From Streptomyces sp. STR69 (GTDB lineage: Bacteria; Actinomycetota; Actinomycetes; Streptomycetales; Streptomycetaceae), in the NCBI RefSeq assembly GCF_024519455.1, contig NZ_JALJRY010000014.1, positions 186,001 through 250,000 of the forward strand: 64,000 bases of DNA, written 5' to 3'. Shown here in pieces: positions 16,649-25,591 of the stretch. A program made the translations under genes and the position numbers. Every line of letters begins with the position of its first letter. Position 1 is the first letter of the stretch. The notes under the pieces are model-generated. The model worked only from the letters and a program-made list of their open reading frames with translations, was not told the DNA's origin and did not search any database.

Positions 16649-17685
16649 CGTACGACCTCCACCGCGACGCCCAGCTCGTCCTGCGCCCGTGCCACCATCT
16701 CGCGCGCGTGCCGCAGCCCTATGTGCTCCAACACCCGTGCCAGATCGGCCAGTTCGGCCGCTGTCTCGGCACTGTCGCGGCCCAGGCGGGCCAGGGACTT
16801 GGCCAGGCCCAGCCGTGAGAGCGCCTCGCCGCGCGGCTCGCTCATCGCGCGGAACTCGGCGAGCGCCTGCTCGTAGAGGTCCCGCGCCTCGGCGTAACGC
16901 CCGTCGCGGTACAGGACGTTGCCGCGCATCTTGTGGTTGTACGCGAGCGCGCTGGAGAGATTCATCGCACGACAGCTCTCCTCGGCCTCGGACAGCAGGC
17001 CGAGTGCCCGCTCGGGGTCCCGGTCACGCACCGAGACGATGTCGGCGAGTCCACGCAGCGCCCAGGCGTGCCCGCGCCGGTCGTCGGCGCCCGCCGCGAT
17101 CGTGGCCGCCTCCTCGAACATCGCGTACGCCGTGTCGTAGGAACCCCTGTTGCGATGGATCTGTGCGATGCCCTCCAGCGCCCACACCGTGTGCCGGGCC
17201 TCGCCGCGCTTGCGGGCCTCGGCCAGCAACTGTTCGTGCAGCCGCGCCACGGCCTCGTAGTCACCCTGGATACGGCCGGTCTCGGCGAGGCCCGCCAGTG
17301 AGTATCCCCGTACGACGATGTCGCCGCCGCGCTCGCCGAGTTCGGCCGCGAGCCCCAACAGCCGCCAGGCCAGCGGGAAGGCGCCGCGCTGCCGGGCCAG
17401 GGTTCCGCCGCTCCACAGGGCCCAGGCCATCGCGGCCGTGTCCCCGCCCTCGCGGGCCGCGCGGTAACTCGCCTTCCACGCCCGGTCCGCCTCCCGCACC
17501 TGCCCGAGCCGCCGGTGCGCCTCGGCGACCGCGAGCCCCGAGCGGGCCGCCTCGCCGCGCTGCCCCGACCGCTCGGCCGCCGCCAACTGCTCGGTGCCGG
17601 CGGCCAGTACGTCGACCAGTGAGGAGTTCACGGACAGGGCGGTGAGGGCGCCCTGGTACTCCGGAGCGAATGCCTTGCCGTACAT
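16645..17685 (-). CDS. tetratricopeptide-repeat protein
   Basis: 346 residues from ATG 17685, chosen because GAAAGG precedes it; upstream in-frame codons lie inside the operator. At least six TPR-like helical pairs are visible, for example LAVAEAHRRLGQVREADRAW, GLADIVSVRDRDPERALGLL and GNVLYRDGRYAEARDLYEQA. No DNA-binding or enzymatic domain is seen, so a protein-interaction or scaffold role is likely. It is the first gene of an operon with the prenyl synthase. Upstream lies a perfect 15-bp inverted repeat, so transcription is probably controlled. Confidence 0.78.
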   Translation of the reverse strand: MYGKAFAPEYQGALTALSVNSSLVDVLAAGTEQLAAAERSGQRGEAARSGLAVAEAHRRLGQVREADRAWKASYRAAREGGDTAAMAWALWSGGTLARQRGAFPLAWRLLGLAAELGERGGDIVVRGYSLAGLAETGRIQGDYEAVARLHEQLLAEARKRGEARHTVWALEGIAQIHRNRGSYDTAYAMFEEAATIAAGADDRRGHAWALRGLADIVSVRDRDPERALGLLSEAEESCRAMNLSSALAYNHKMRGNVLYRDGRYAEARDLYEQALAEFRAMSEPRGEALSRLGLAKSLARLGRDSAETAAELADLARVLEHIGLRHAREMVARAQDELGVAVEVVR

Positions 17686-17702
17686 CGATGCCTTTCGGTT
17701 TG

Positions 17703-17745
17703 TATACACCGCATGTAGACACTGTGTGTATACATGCGGTGTATA
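17703..17745. promoter_or_regulatory. 15-bp perfect inverted repeat upstream of the TPR-prenyl synthase operon
   Basis: TATACACCGCATGTA (17703-17717) and TACATGCGGTGTATA (17731-17745), 13-nt spacer. It starts 18 bp upstream of the TPR start codon and contains two GTATAC cores. The AT-rich, symmetric layout and the absence of a following T-tract point to an operator, possibly of GntR or TetR type, that overlaps the promoter. Confidence 0.65.
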
Positions 17746-17753
17746 GAGCGTCG

Positions 17754-17782
17754 AAAATCAGCCCTGGCCGTGGGGGCCAGGG
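17754..17782 (-). terminator. intrinsic terminator after the AIM24 gene
   Basis: Minus-strand hairpin GCCCTGGCC/GGCCAGGGC (17761-17769 and 17774-17782) followed on that strand by TGATTTT (17754-17760), so this has both stem and T-rich tail. Confidence 0.6.
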
Positions 17783-17859
17783 CGTCATCTGCTGTTGCGG
17801 ATCAAGACGTCGATGCGGTCGGCGAGGTTGCCTGTGAGGCGCAGATCACTCGCCGGACC

Positions 17860-18537
17860 TCAGTGCTGCTGCGCCTTCTGCGGAGTCACCTCGCTGGGCC
17901 GTACGACGACGAACCCCTCGCCCTGGAGCATGAGTTGGACGGCCTCGCCCGAGCCGCCCCGCAGCATCGACCCGATGGACTGCGAACGGTGCAGCGAGGT
18001 CTGGAGGTTGGCCGACCAGCCGACCACCGCGTCCGTGTCGACGAACACCGGGTACTGCGGCGAGACGGGTATGACCAGCGGGTTGCCCTCGCAGACCAGA
18101 CCCAGCTTGCCCTGCCCGCTGAAGACACTGTTGAACAGGCCGCCGCCGGCGATGCCGGAGCCCTTCACCGTCTTGATCGCGTACGACAACGAGGCGTCGA
18201 AACACAGGACGTTGCGGCCGTTGACGGTGAACTCGTCACCGGGGTCGATCTCGACCACGAAACAGTTCTGCGCCTCGTGCGCGAACCACGCCTCGCCCTG
18301 GCCGCGCACCGCCATCAGCGGCAGGCCCTCACCGGTGACCACACGCTTGAGCATGCCGCCAACGCCCTGGCCCTTGCGCTCGAACTGGAGGTTGCCGCGG
18401 TAGGCGATCATCGCCCCCTGGCGGGCGAGCATCTCGCCGTTGACCGCATACCTGATGCACTTGGCATTCTCGACGGTCATGCCCGGCGCGGTGGCCGGCT
18501 GCACCATGTGCTCACTGGAAAACAGATCACCCTTCAT
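17860..18537 (-). CDS. AIM24 family protein
   Basis: 225 residues with the beta-rich AIM24/TRAP-like fold: MLARQGAMIAYRGNLQFE near the N terminus, then glycine-rich KGSGIAGGGLFNSVFSGQGK and EAVQLMLQGEGFVVVRPSE at the end. Bacterial members often sit near TerD-type stress genes, and here the TerD-CAP gene lies immediately upstream on the same strand (66 bp). Biochemical function unknown. No signal peptide. Confidence 0.85.
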   Translation of the reverse strand: MKGDLFSSEHMVQPATAPGMTVENAKCIRYAVNGEMLARQGAMIAYRGNLQFERKGQGVGGMLKRVVTGEGLPLMAVRGQGEAWFAHEAQNCFVVEIDPGDEFTVNGRNVLCFDASLSYAIKTVKGSGIAGGGLFNSVFSGQGKLGLVCEGNPLVIPVSPQYPVFVDTDAVVGWSANLQTSLHRSQSIGSMLRGGSGEAVQLMLQGEGFVVVRPSEVTPQKAQQH

Positions 18538-18603
18538 GCGGGCATCCTGACCCGGAAGATCTCATTCCGCCAAGATCGTGGAGGGGGTGACCTCGTCGGA
18601 CGG

Positions 18604-19944
18604 TCAGGCGCCGAAGAGTTGCGTCCAGTACGTCCCCATCTGTCCGCCGCCCGCGAAGCCGATGCCTATGTGGGTGAAGTCCGGCTTGAGGATGTTGGCA
18701 CGGTGGCCGGGGCTGTTCATCCAGCCCTCCACGACCTCGGCGGGGGAGCGCTGACCGCAGGCGATGTTCTCGCCGATCGTGCGCCTGCGTGAGCCCGCGG
18801 CGGCGGCCCGGTCCCAGGGCTGGGAGCCGTCGGGGGAGGTGTGCGAATAGAAGGCCCGGGCCACCATGTCCGTGCTGTGCGCCTGCGCGGCGGCGGCGAG
18901 CAATGGGTCCACGGCCAGGGGAGGCAGCCCGGCCCTGGCCCGCTCCGCGTTGGTCGACTCGACGACTTTCGCCGCTGTCTGGGCCAGGTTGCCCGTGGTG
19001 ATCGGCGTTGCCCACAACGCCGTCCAGTAGACGTCACCGGAGCGGGGATCGACGGCTTGGGCCGGTCCCACGTGGGTGAAGGCCTGCTCCAGCAGCGTGT
19101 GTCGGGCCTGTTCGGTGCGGAGACAGTAGTCGACGAACTCCGCGGGGGTGCGCGGACCCGAGACCAGGTGCTCGCCGACGGTGAGATAGGTGTATCCGGC
19201 GTGGGTCACGCGCTGGTACACGGAGGTGCCGTCGCGGCTCTCGGTGCTGAGGTGCCCTGCGGCGGCCATGTCGGAGACATGGGCCTGTGCGGCGGAGGTG
19301 AGGCGGGAGTCCGGGGACACCGGCGGGCAACCGGCCTTGGCACGCGCGGAGTTGACCAGGGTCACGAAGCCGGTGGGGTCAGGTGCCGGGGAGTTGGGCA
19401 GGCCGGGGCGGGGCGCCGAGCGGGGAGCGGGCACGGACGCCGATCGCACGGCGGCAGGAGGTGTGTCCTCGACGATGTCCACGCCGAAGTCCCGTGCGAT
19501 GCCCGCGAGTCCGTCGGCGTAGCCCTGCCCCAGTGCACGCAGCTTCCAGTCCGTGCCGCGACGGTAGAGCTCGGCGAGGAGCAGGACGGTCTCCCGCTGG
19601 GGGCGGGCCGGGGTGAAACGGGCGAGCGGACGGCTGCCCGCGTCCGCGACATGCAGGGTGGGTGCCGGCAGGCGGCCCAGTGGTGTGCCGGGGTCGGCGG
19701 GGCTGACGACGACGGTGACCCGGGCGGCGCCGGCGCGGAGGCGGGCCGGGTCGACGGTCAGGGTGTCGCCCTGGAGGCGGGCTCCGGTCACGGTCGGCTG
19801 GTTGTAGAACACGAAGTCCGCGTCACCGCCGACCTTGCCGCTCTCGTCCGTGATCAACGCCGACACGTCGAACGGGCCGGGCACCCGCAGGGTCATGGCA
19901 CCGCCCGGGAGAGGCAGATTGCCGCCCGGCACCAGCTCGTCCAT
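18604..19944 (-). CDS. TerD-CAP-CAP fusion protein
   Basis: 446 residues from ATG 19944, with GAGGG upstream. Residues about 1-165 are a TerD domain, including the calcium-site region ITDESGKVGGDADFVFYNQP (31-50). After a Pro/Ser linker come two SCP/PR1-like CAP domains. The first (about 190-315) is degenerate, with GEHLV in place of GENIA. The second (about 320-446) is canonical, with GENIACG and SPGHR. No signal peptide is seen although CAP domains usually act outside the cell. The join of a tellurite-resistance/stress domain to CAP domains is unusual. AIM24 lies downstream. Confidence 0.85.
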   Translation of the reverse strand: MDELVPGGNLPLPGGAMTLRVPGPFDVSALITDESGKVGGDADFVFYNQPTVTGARLQGDTLTVDPARLRAGAARVTVVVSPADPGTPLGRLPAPTLHVADAGSRPLARFTPARPQRETVLLLAELYRRGTDWKLRALGQGYADGLAGIARDFGVDIVEDTPPAAVRSASVPAPRSAPRPGLPNSPAPDPTGFVTLVNSARAKAGCPPVSPDSRLTSAAQAHVSDMAAAGHLSTESRDGTSVYQRVTHAGYTYLTVGEHLVSGPRTPAEFVDYCLRTEQARHTLLEQAFTHVGPAQAVDPRSGDVYWTALWATPITTGNLAQTAAKVVESTNAERARAGLPPLAVDPLLAAAAQAHSTDMVARAFYSHTSPDGSQPWDRAAAAGSRRRTIGENIACGQRSPAEVVEGWMNSPGHRANILKPDFTHIGIGFAGGGQMGTYWTQLFGA

Positions 19945-20042
19945 GGCACCGCCCTCGCTGTTCGTGCCCGGGGGAGTACCCGGTGGGGGAGTTCGTCCCC
20001 CACTCAACGTCCCACCGGGGCGGGAGGGTTCCCGCAGGGCGC

Positions 20043-20079
20043 GACGGGGCCCGGGCGGCGGCGCTTCCCGGGCCCCGTC
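20043..20079. terminator. 13-bp GC-rich hairpin after the serine hydrolase gene
   Basis: GACGGGGCCCGGG (20043-20055) pairs perfectly with CCCGGGCCCCGTC (20067-20079), 11-nt loop, located 12 bp downstream of the serine hydrolase stop on the minus strand. There is no T-tract, as is common for Streptomyces terminators. Confidence 0.6.
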
Positions 20080-20090
20080 CTCGCGTGCAC

Positions 20091-21347
20091 TCAGTCGCGG
20101 GCGATGCCCGGCGCGATGTCCTCGTAGGCCATGTGCCGTTCGGTCACGTAGGAGCCCCGGCCGGTGAGCGGTGAACCCTCGATCGTCCTGGTGCGCTTGC
20201 CGCAGAACGCCGACTCCAGGGTGCCCGCCATCGTGTTCAGCACCGTGCCGTTGTTGGAGGTGTTGGCCAGCGCGGTGAGACTGCGGCGGCCGTCCTCCGA
20301 GGTGAAGGAGTAGGTGTAGAAACCCTGCACCGCGCCCGTGTGGCCGTACACGGAGACGCCGCAGGACAGGTCGCGCCGGCGCAGCCCGAGGCCGTACCGC
20401 GTCGTGCTGTTGACCGGAGTCCACCGCTCCATCTGCGCGAGCGCGGCGGCGGAGGTGAGCCTGCCGGAGAGCAGGGCGGAGAAGAAGGTGTTCAGGTCGT
20501 GGGTGGTGGAGATGAGCGCGCCCGCGCTCTGGGCCCAGGACACCGTCTGGTCGGTCGCGTCGACCGGTTGCGTGCCCGCGCGGTCCTGGGTGAGGTAACC
20601 GTGGGCGTGGCGGCCCGGGATCTTCGTCTCCGGGTGGACGTAGAAGGTGTCGCGCAGCTTGAGCGGCTTGATGATGCGGTTGCGGTACTCGGTCCCCACG
20701 GAGTGGCCGGTCAGCTTCTCGATGAGCATCCCGGCGACCACGAAGTTGGTGTTCGAGTACGAATAGGCGGCGCCCGGCGCGTTGGTGCGCGGGTGCTTCA
20801 GGGACAGCCGCACCAGCTGCCGGTAGGTGAAGACCTTGTCGCGTACGGCCTCGAAACCGGATACCGAGTTGGCGAACATGGAGTTCGTGTAGTCGTACAG
20901 GCCGCTGCGATGGCTCAGCAGGTGCCGCACGGTGATCCGCTTGTCCGGCAGCAGGCCGGGCAGGTAGCGGTCGACCGAGGCGTCCAGGTCGAGTTTGTGC
21001 GCGTCGACGAGTTGGAGCAGGACGACGGCGGAGAACGACTTGGTGACGCTGCCGATCCGGAAGCGGTCGGCGTTGTCGATGGCCCGGTGTGTCGCGCGGT
21101 CGTCGATGCCTGCGGCGGCCGTGCGGACGGAGCCGCGGTCGTCGATGCGGGCGATCGCCCCGGGTGCGCCCTGTGTCGTCAGGGTGCGCAGCACGGCACG
21201 GAGACCCGCCATGTCGGGCGCCGGGAGTGCGACCGCTCGGCTGTCCGTGGTGTCCGGCTCGTGGGTCGCGGCGTGGGCGGGTACCGCCGTGAGCGTCACC
21301 AGCGCGGCTGCGGACACCGTGGCTCCGCGCAGCGTTCTTGAGACCAT
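20091..21347 (-). CDS. secreted serine hydrolase (class C beta-lactamase / DD-peptidase family)
   Basis: 418 residues from ATG 21347, preceded by GGGAGAG. A Sec signal peptide ends near VPAHA. Penicillin-binding motifs are present: SVTKSF (SxxK), YSN (YSYSNTNFV) and HTG (GHTGAVQGF). This matches Streptomyces R61-type D-alanyl-D-alanine carboxypeptidases and relatives, so cell-wall peptide hydrolysis or esterase activity is likely. One Cys pair (SCGVSVYGH and ESAFCGK) may form a disulfide. Divergent from the M4 protease gene. Confidence 0.87.
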   Translation of the reverse strand: MVSRTLRGATVSAAALVTLTAVPAHAATHEPDTTDSRAVALPAPDMAGLRAVLRTLTTQGAPGAIARIDDRGSVRTAAAGIDDRATHRAIDNADRFRIGSVTKSFSAVVLLQLVDAHKLDLDASVDRYLPGLLPDKRITVRHLLSHRSGLYDYTNSMFANSVSGFEAVRDKVFTYRQLVRLSLKHPRTNAPGAAYSYSNTNFVVAGMLIEKLTGHSVGTEYRNRIIKPLKLRDTFYVHPETKIPGRHAHGYLTQDRAGTQPVDATDQTVSWAQSAGALISTTHDLNTFFSALLSGRLTSAAALAQMERWTPVNSTTRYGLGLRRRDLSCGVSVYGHTGAVQGFYTYSFTSEDGRRSLTALANTSNNGTVLNTMAGTLESAFCGKRTRTIEGSPLTGRGSYVTERHMAYEDIAPGIARD

Positions 21348-21648
21348 CCGGTTCTCTCCCGTTCTCTGTATGCGAGATCCGTCACAGTCGCGCGAGGCAA
21401 CCTTCTCGCAGCCCGTCACATCTCCACAGGTGTCGCACAGTTGGTCACTCGCTGATCACTGGGCGACGCGGATTTGCAAAGTATTGCCATGAAAGCCACG
21501 AAAACCGTTGATTTCGGCTTTACATGCACATGACTGATCCGTAAGGGTTTCGCCTCGGGGCCCGACCAGCCCCCTGGGCGCTGTCAACCGCGCCCGGTCT
21601 CAAGGCGGTTGGCGATCCCGGCCGCCTCGAAGCGAGGAGCCCTCACCC

Positions 21649-23445
21649 ATGCGTGGATCCCACATACGCGGCCTGGCGGTCGCCGTCGCCGTGACGACGG
21701 CCGCCACCGGACTGGCCGGAACGGCCTTCGCGGGACCGGCCACGGGGACGGACCACGCGGTGGCGGCCACCGGCACCACCGCCGCGTCGGTCGTCACCGC
21801 CGCGCGTGCCGCCGCCTTCGCGCACGCGGCGGCGACCGGTGTCGTCCCGGGCGACGGACTCCGGGCCAAGGACGTGATGATCGACCCCGAGGGCGCACGT
21901 CATGTCCGGTTCATCCGTACGCACCAGGGCATGCCGGTCCTCGGCGGCGACCTCGTCGTCCACCTCTCCCACCGGCTCGCCTACACCGGAGTCACCAGGG
22001 CGGCCGACCGCAGCGTCGAACCCGCCACCACCCGCCCCGAACTGACGGCGGCGGAGGCCGAGACGAAGGCCGCGGCCGTCGCGAAGGGCGACGCGGGCAC
22101 CGCCCGCCTCGTGGTCGACGCCCGCGACGGCCGGGCCGCCCTCGCCTACCAGGTCCCCGTCAGCGACAGCGACACCGCCGAGGCCACCGGCACCCGCACC
22201 GTCGTCATCGACGCCGTCACCGGCACGGTCCGCAGCAACACCCCCGACAGCGACGAGTTCCTCTCACCCGAACTGCTCGACACCCTGCGCGAGCGCGGCG
22301 AGCCCCTGAACCCCGCCACCGGCACCGCCGCACAGCCGACCGCGCTCACCGCGGCCACTGCGGCGCGCGCGGCCCACTACCCGGTCACCGCCACGGGCAC
22401 CGGCACCTCCCTCTTCGTCGGCAAGGTGCCGCTGACCACCACCCGCACGGCACGCACCAGTTACCTCCTCAAGGACCCGACGCGCTGGGGCACCGAGACC
22501 CGCGACGCCAAGGGGCAGGAACTGGAGAGCTTCGCGCGCGGCAAGGCGTTCACCAGCACCACCGACAAGTGGGGCAACGGCACCGTCTCGCACCGCGACA
22601 GCGCCGCCGTCGACGCCCAGTACGGCATCACCAAGACCCTCGACTTCTACAAGAAGACCTTCGGCCGCAAGGGCATAGCGAACGACGGCAAGGCCGCGCG
22701 CGGCATGGTCCACTTCGGCAACAAGGTGGCCAACGCCTTCTGGGACTCGACCTGCGACTGCATGCTCTACGGCGACGGTGACGGCGACATGTTCAAGAAG
22801 CCGCTCGTCGTCCTCGACGTCACGGGGCACGAGCTGACCCACGGTGTCGTGGACGCCACCGCCGAGCTGGAGCCGACCCGCGTCGACGCGGACGGCAACC
22901 AGTACGGCGAGGCGGGCTCCCTGAACGAGTCCCTGGCGGACATCTTCGGCTCCAACGTCGAGTTCAGCGCCAACAACGCGAAGAACCCGCCGAACTACCT
23001 CATCGGCGAGAAACTCGGCCTCGCCCAGAAGTTCCTGCGCCGCCTCGATCACCCTTCCCTCGACAAGCTCGAAGGCACCATCGACTACTGGTCGCCCCAG
23101 ACCTACGACGCCGAGGTGCACGCGGGTTCGGGTGTCTCCTCGCACGCGTACTACCTCCTCGCCGAGGGCAGCGGACGCAAGACGATCGGCGGCTTCGCCT
23201 ACGACTCGCCCACCTACGACGGGTCCACGGTCACCGGCATCGGACGTGCCAAGGCCACCGCGATCTTCTACCGCGCGCTCACCCGCTACATGGTGTCCAC
23301 CACCGACTTCCACGACGCGCGCCTCGCCACGCTGAAGGCGGCGGCGGACCTCTACGGCGCGAACAGCACGGCGTACCAGACCGTCGACAAGGCCTGGGCC
23401 GCCGTGAACGTCACGGTCGCCAACACCCCCGCGGCCAGGCACTGA
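21649..23445 (+). CDS. secreted M4 (thermolysin-like) zinc metalloprotease
   Basis: 598 residues, pre-pro-enzyme. Signal peptide (residues 1-28, ending AFAGP), FTP/PepSY propeptide to about residue 260, then the mature catalytic domain. Zinc site: DVTGHELTHGVVD (HExxH) with the third ligand Glu in GSLNESLADIFG; the active-site region GSGVSSHAYYLLAEG is intact. GAGGAG precedes the ATG. It is transcribed away from the serine hydrolase and ends at a strong hairpin. A role in extracellular protein degradation is expected. Confidence 0.93.
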   Translation: MRGSHIRGLAVAVAVTTAATGLAGTAFAGPATGTDHAVAATGTTAASVVTAARAAAFAHAAATGVVPGDGLRAKDVMIDPEGARHVRFIRTHQGMPVLGGDLVVHLSHRLAYTGVTRAADRSVEPATTRPELTAAEAETKAAAVAKGDAGTARLVVDARDGRAALAYQVPVSDSDTAEATGTRTVVIDAVTGTVRSNTPDSDEFLSPELLDTLRERGEPLNPATGTAAQPTALTAATAARAAHYPVTATGTGTSLFVGKVPLTTTRTARTSYLLKDPTRWGTETRDAKGQELESFARGKAFTSTTDKWGNGTVSHRDSAAVDAQYGITKTLDFYKKTFGRKGIANDGKAARGMVHFGNKVANAFWDSTCDCMLYGDGDGDMFKKPLVVLDVTGHELTHGVVDATAELEPTRVDADGNQYGEAGSLNESLADIFGSNVEFSANNAKNPPNYLIGEKLGLAQKFLRRLDHPSLDKLEGTIDYWSPQTYDAEVHAGSGVSSHAYYLLAEGSGRKTIGGFAYDSPTYDGSTVTGIGRAKATAIFYRALTRYMVSTTDFHDARLATLKAAADLYGANSTAYQTVDKAWAAVNVTVANTPAARH

Positions 23446-23449
23446 CGAC

Positions 23450-23486
23450 CCTCCGGGTGTCCCGCCACGAGCGGGGCACCCGGAGG
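23450..23486. terminator. 16-bp bidirectional terminator hairpin
   Basis: Arms 23450-23465 and 23471-23486 pair with a single G-U wobble around a 5-nt CACGA loop. It lies between the convergent protease and hypothetical genes. Confidence 0.75.
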
Positions 23487-23496
23487 CCGGGCCGCC

Positions 23497-24243
23497 TCAG
23501 ATCCACTGCTTCTCGACCTCCTCGGACACCGTGAACACGGCCTCGCAGGAAGGGCAACTCGCCTTCCCGAACACATACGTCAACGCGGTCGCGACCTCCG
23601 TCTGCCCGAACTCGACCGCCTCGCCGTGCAGTCGCGCACCGGTGCCGTCGAGCGCGTCGGGCGTGGCCGGTATCAACTCCGTCCGCCCCTCGGTGTCCGC
23701 CTCCTTGCCCGCGCCGGTCACGTAGTCGCCGGCCGAGGTGAAGACGCCGTACGAGCCGAACGCGACGTACAGGCCCTCCTCGCACTCGGGGCATTCGAGG
23801 TCGTACTCCTCGCTGTTCACGCCCTCCAGGGCCTCGGCCCACACCTCGCCGCCGCCCTCGAAGGCGAGCACGGCCATCTGCAGATAGACGAAGGTGTGCG
23901 CGTCCTGCGTCGGGTCGGCGCGCAACCGGCGTGCGACGCCGAGCAGTTGGCCTATCTCGCGCGCATAGCGCTGGTGGCACTCCTCGTCCGGGTCGGTGGT
24001 GATCAGCCCGGCCATGGTGACCGCCTGTATCGGCCCGCCCGGTGCCCGCTCCAGCGCGATGTCGACGAGCACGGGCATCGCCGCCCAACTCGCGTCGTAC
24101 ACCGACCCCTGGTGGCACAGCGAACCCCACAACTCCTGCCACACCGCTTCGTCCTCGGAGCCGCCGAGGCGCGCGAACAGGCCGGGGATGTCCTCGGCGC
24201 TGCCGTAGGCGTGGGTCAGCTCGGACCAGTCGATCGTCGTCAT
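23497..24243 (-). CDS. hypothetical protein with two CxxC pairs
   Basis: 248 residues from ATG 24243. The first half (WSELTHAYGSAEDIPGLFARL, LWGSLCHQGSVYDASWAAMPVL) is helical and resembles HEAT-like proteins of unknown role. The second half contains ECPECEEGLYVAFG and ASCPSCEAVF, two CPxC knuckles about 90 residues apart that could bind one zinc. No signal peptide or membrane segment. I do not recognise a named family. It converges on the M4 protease and diverges from the ROK regulator. Confidence 0.6.
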   Translation of the reverse strand: MTTIDWSELTHAYGSAEDIPGLFARLGGSEDEAVWQELWGSLCHQGSVYDASWAAMPVLVDIALERAPGGPIQAVTMAGLITTDPDEECHQRYAREIGQLLGVARRLRADPTQDAHTFVYLQMAVLAFEGGGEVWAEALEGVNSEEYDLECPECEEGLYVAFGSYGVFTSAGDYVTGAGKEADTEGRTELIPATPDALDGTGARLHGEAVEFGQTEVATALTYVFGKASCPSCEAVFTVSEEVEKQWI

Positions 24244-24343
24244 ACGGCGATTGTGCCGCCCGCCACTGACAACGCGGGTCCGGCCTCGGGCAGCTCCGTT
24301 AGACCTGTCGTCAACTTGGACCGGACGAATCCTGCTTCTTTCA

Positions 24344-24381
24344 TTGACGACGGAAAAGAAGGCATCTAGGTTCCGGCCATG
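24344..24381 (+). promoter_or_regulatory. promoter giving a probable leaderless ROK transcript
   Basis: TTGACG (24344-24349), 17 nt, TAGGTT (24367-24372), with the ATG at 24379, so transcription should begin at or next to the start codon. An imperfect inverted repeat CTTCTTTC (24335-24342) / GAAAAGAAG (24353-24361) surrounds the -35 region and may be an autoregulatory operator. Confidence 0.6.
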
Positions 24382-25551
24382 CGCTCGATCCCCCACACCG
24401 AGTCGTTTCCGGCCCACACGCCGGCCGCCTCACAGGTGTTCACGACCGTGCTGTCCCACGGCCCCCTCACCCGGCTTGAGGTGGCCCGCCGGGCCGGGCT
24501 GTCGGCGGCGGCCGTGACCAAGGCGGTCCGGCCGCTGATCGAGGCGGGGTACCTGGCGGAGGGCGCCGACGAGGACGCGCCCCCGGCGCTGGGGCGGCCC
24601 GCGAACCTCGTCCGGGTCGACGGCGGGCGCGCGCTGTTCATCGGGGTCAAGGTGGCCGGCGACGAGATCATCGGCGTGCTCACCGATCTGTGCTGCCGCA
24701 TCCGGGTCGCCCGCCATGTGCCGCTGACCGACCGCGACCCCAGGGCGGTGCTGGCCTCGATCTCGGACCTGGCCCAGGAACTCCGCAGCGAGGCGGACGA
24801 GTTGGGCATCCAGGTGGTCGGTCTCGGCCTCGCGGTCTCCGGCGACGTGGACCGCGGCGAAGGCGTCGTCCGCTACTCGCCGTTCCTGGAGTGGCGGGAC
24901 GTACCGCTCGCCGAACTGGCCGCCATGACCACGGGGTTGCCGGTCACGGTCGACAACGACGTGCGCGCGCTGACCGTCGCCGAGCAGTGGTTCGGCGCCG
25001 GCGCCGGTCTCACGGACTTCGCCGTGGTGACCGTCGGCGCGGGCATCGGCTGCGGGCTGGTCGTACACGGCCGGGTCGTCGCCGGCGCCCACGGCGTCGC
25101 CGGGGAGATCGGCCATGTCGTCGTCGATCCCGCCGGGCCCCGCTGCCACTGCGGCAACCGCGGCTGCGTCGAGGCGATCGCCGGGGACGCCGCGATCGTC
25201 GCCCGCGTCCGCGAGGTGACGGGCGTACAGGTCGCCGACACCTCCGAGGCCGTGGCCCTCGCCCACCGGGGCGACGCCGGAGCCCGCGAGGTCTACGCGC
25301 GGGCCGGGGAGGCCATCGGCCGGGGCATCGCGACCGTGGCCAACCTGCTCGGCCCCGAACGCGTGATCATCTCCGGTGAAGGGCTCGCCGCCTACGACCT
25401 GTTCGCCGAGCAGATCCGCGACTCCTTCGCCGAGGCCGCCTTCGGCTCCGCCGCCCGCTGCGACGTACGCACCCGCCCCCTGCCCTTCGACGAGTGGGCG
25501 CGCGGGGCCGCCGCCACCGCGATCCAGTCCTTCATCCGAGCCGCCGACTAG
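24379..25551 (+). CDS. ROK-family transcriptional regulator
   Basis: 390 residues. N-terminal winged helix-turn-helix (TRLEVARRAGLSAAAVTKAV) followed by a sugar-kinase-like ROK domain with the signature zinc motif GHVVVDPAGPRCHCGNRGCVE. The catalytic-type Asp in VDNDVRAL is present, so sugar binding is likely. It sits directly upstream of the GH27 gene on the same strand (40 bp), which suggests control of the GH27-GH95-SGNH genes in response to a released sugar. The transcript seems leaderless. Confidence 0.9.
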   Translation: MRSIPHTESFPAHTPAASQVFTTVLSHGPLTRLEVARRAGLSAAAVTKAVRPLIEAGYLAEGADEDAPPALGRPANLVRVDGGRALFIGVKVAGDEIIGVLTDLCCRIRVARHVPLTDRDPRAVLASISDLAQELRSEADELGIQVVGLGLAVSGDVDRGEGVVRYSPFLEWRDVPLAELAAMTTGLPVTVDNDVRALTVAEQWFGAGAGLTDFAVVTVGAGIGCGLVVHGRVVAGAHGVAGEIGHVVVDPAGPRCHCGNRGCVEAIAGDAAIVARVREVTGVQVADTSEAVALAHRGDAGAREVYARAGEAIGRGIATVANLLGPERVIISGEGLAAYDLFAEQIRDSFAEAAFGSAARCDVRTRPLPFDEWARGAAATAIQSFIRAAD

Positions 25552-25591
25552 CCCGCACGATCACCCTCCGACCCGCACGAGGAGCCCAACG

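Noticed and set aside
17703..17745. The 15-bp inverted repeat considered as a terminator of an upstream gene
   Set aside because: It lies directly before a start codon, has no T-tract, and no gene ends there.
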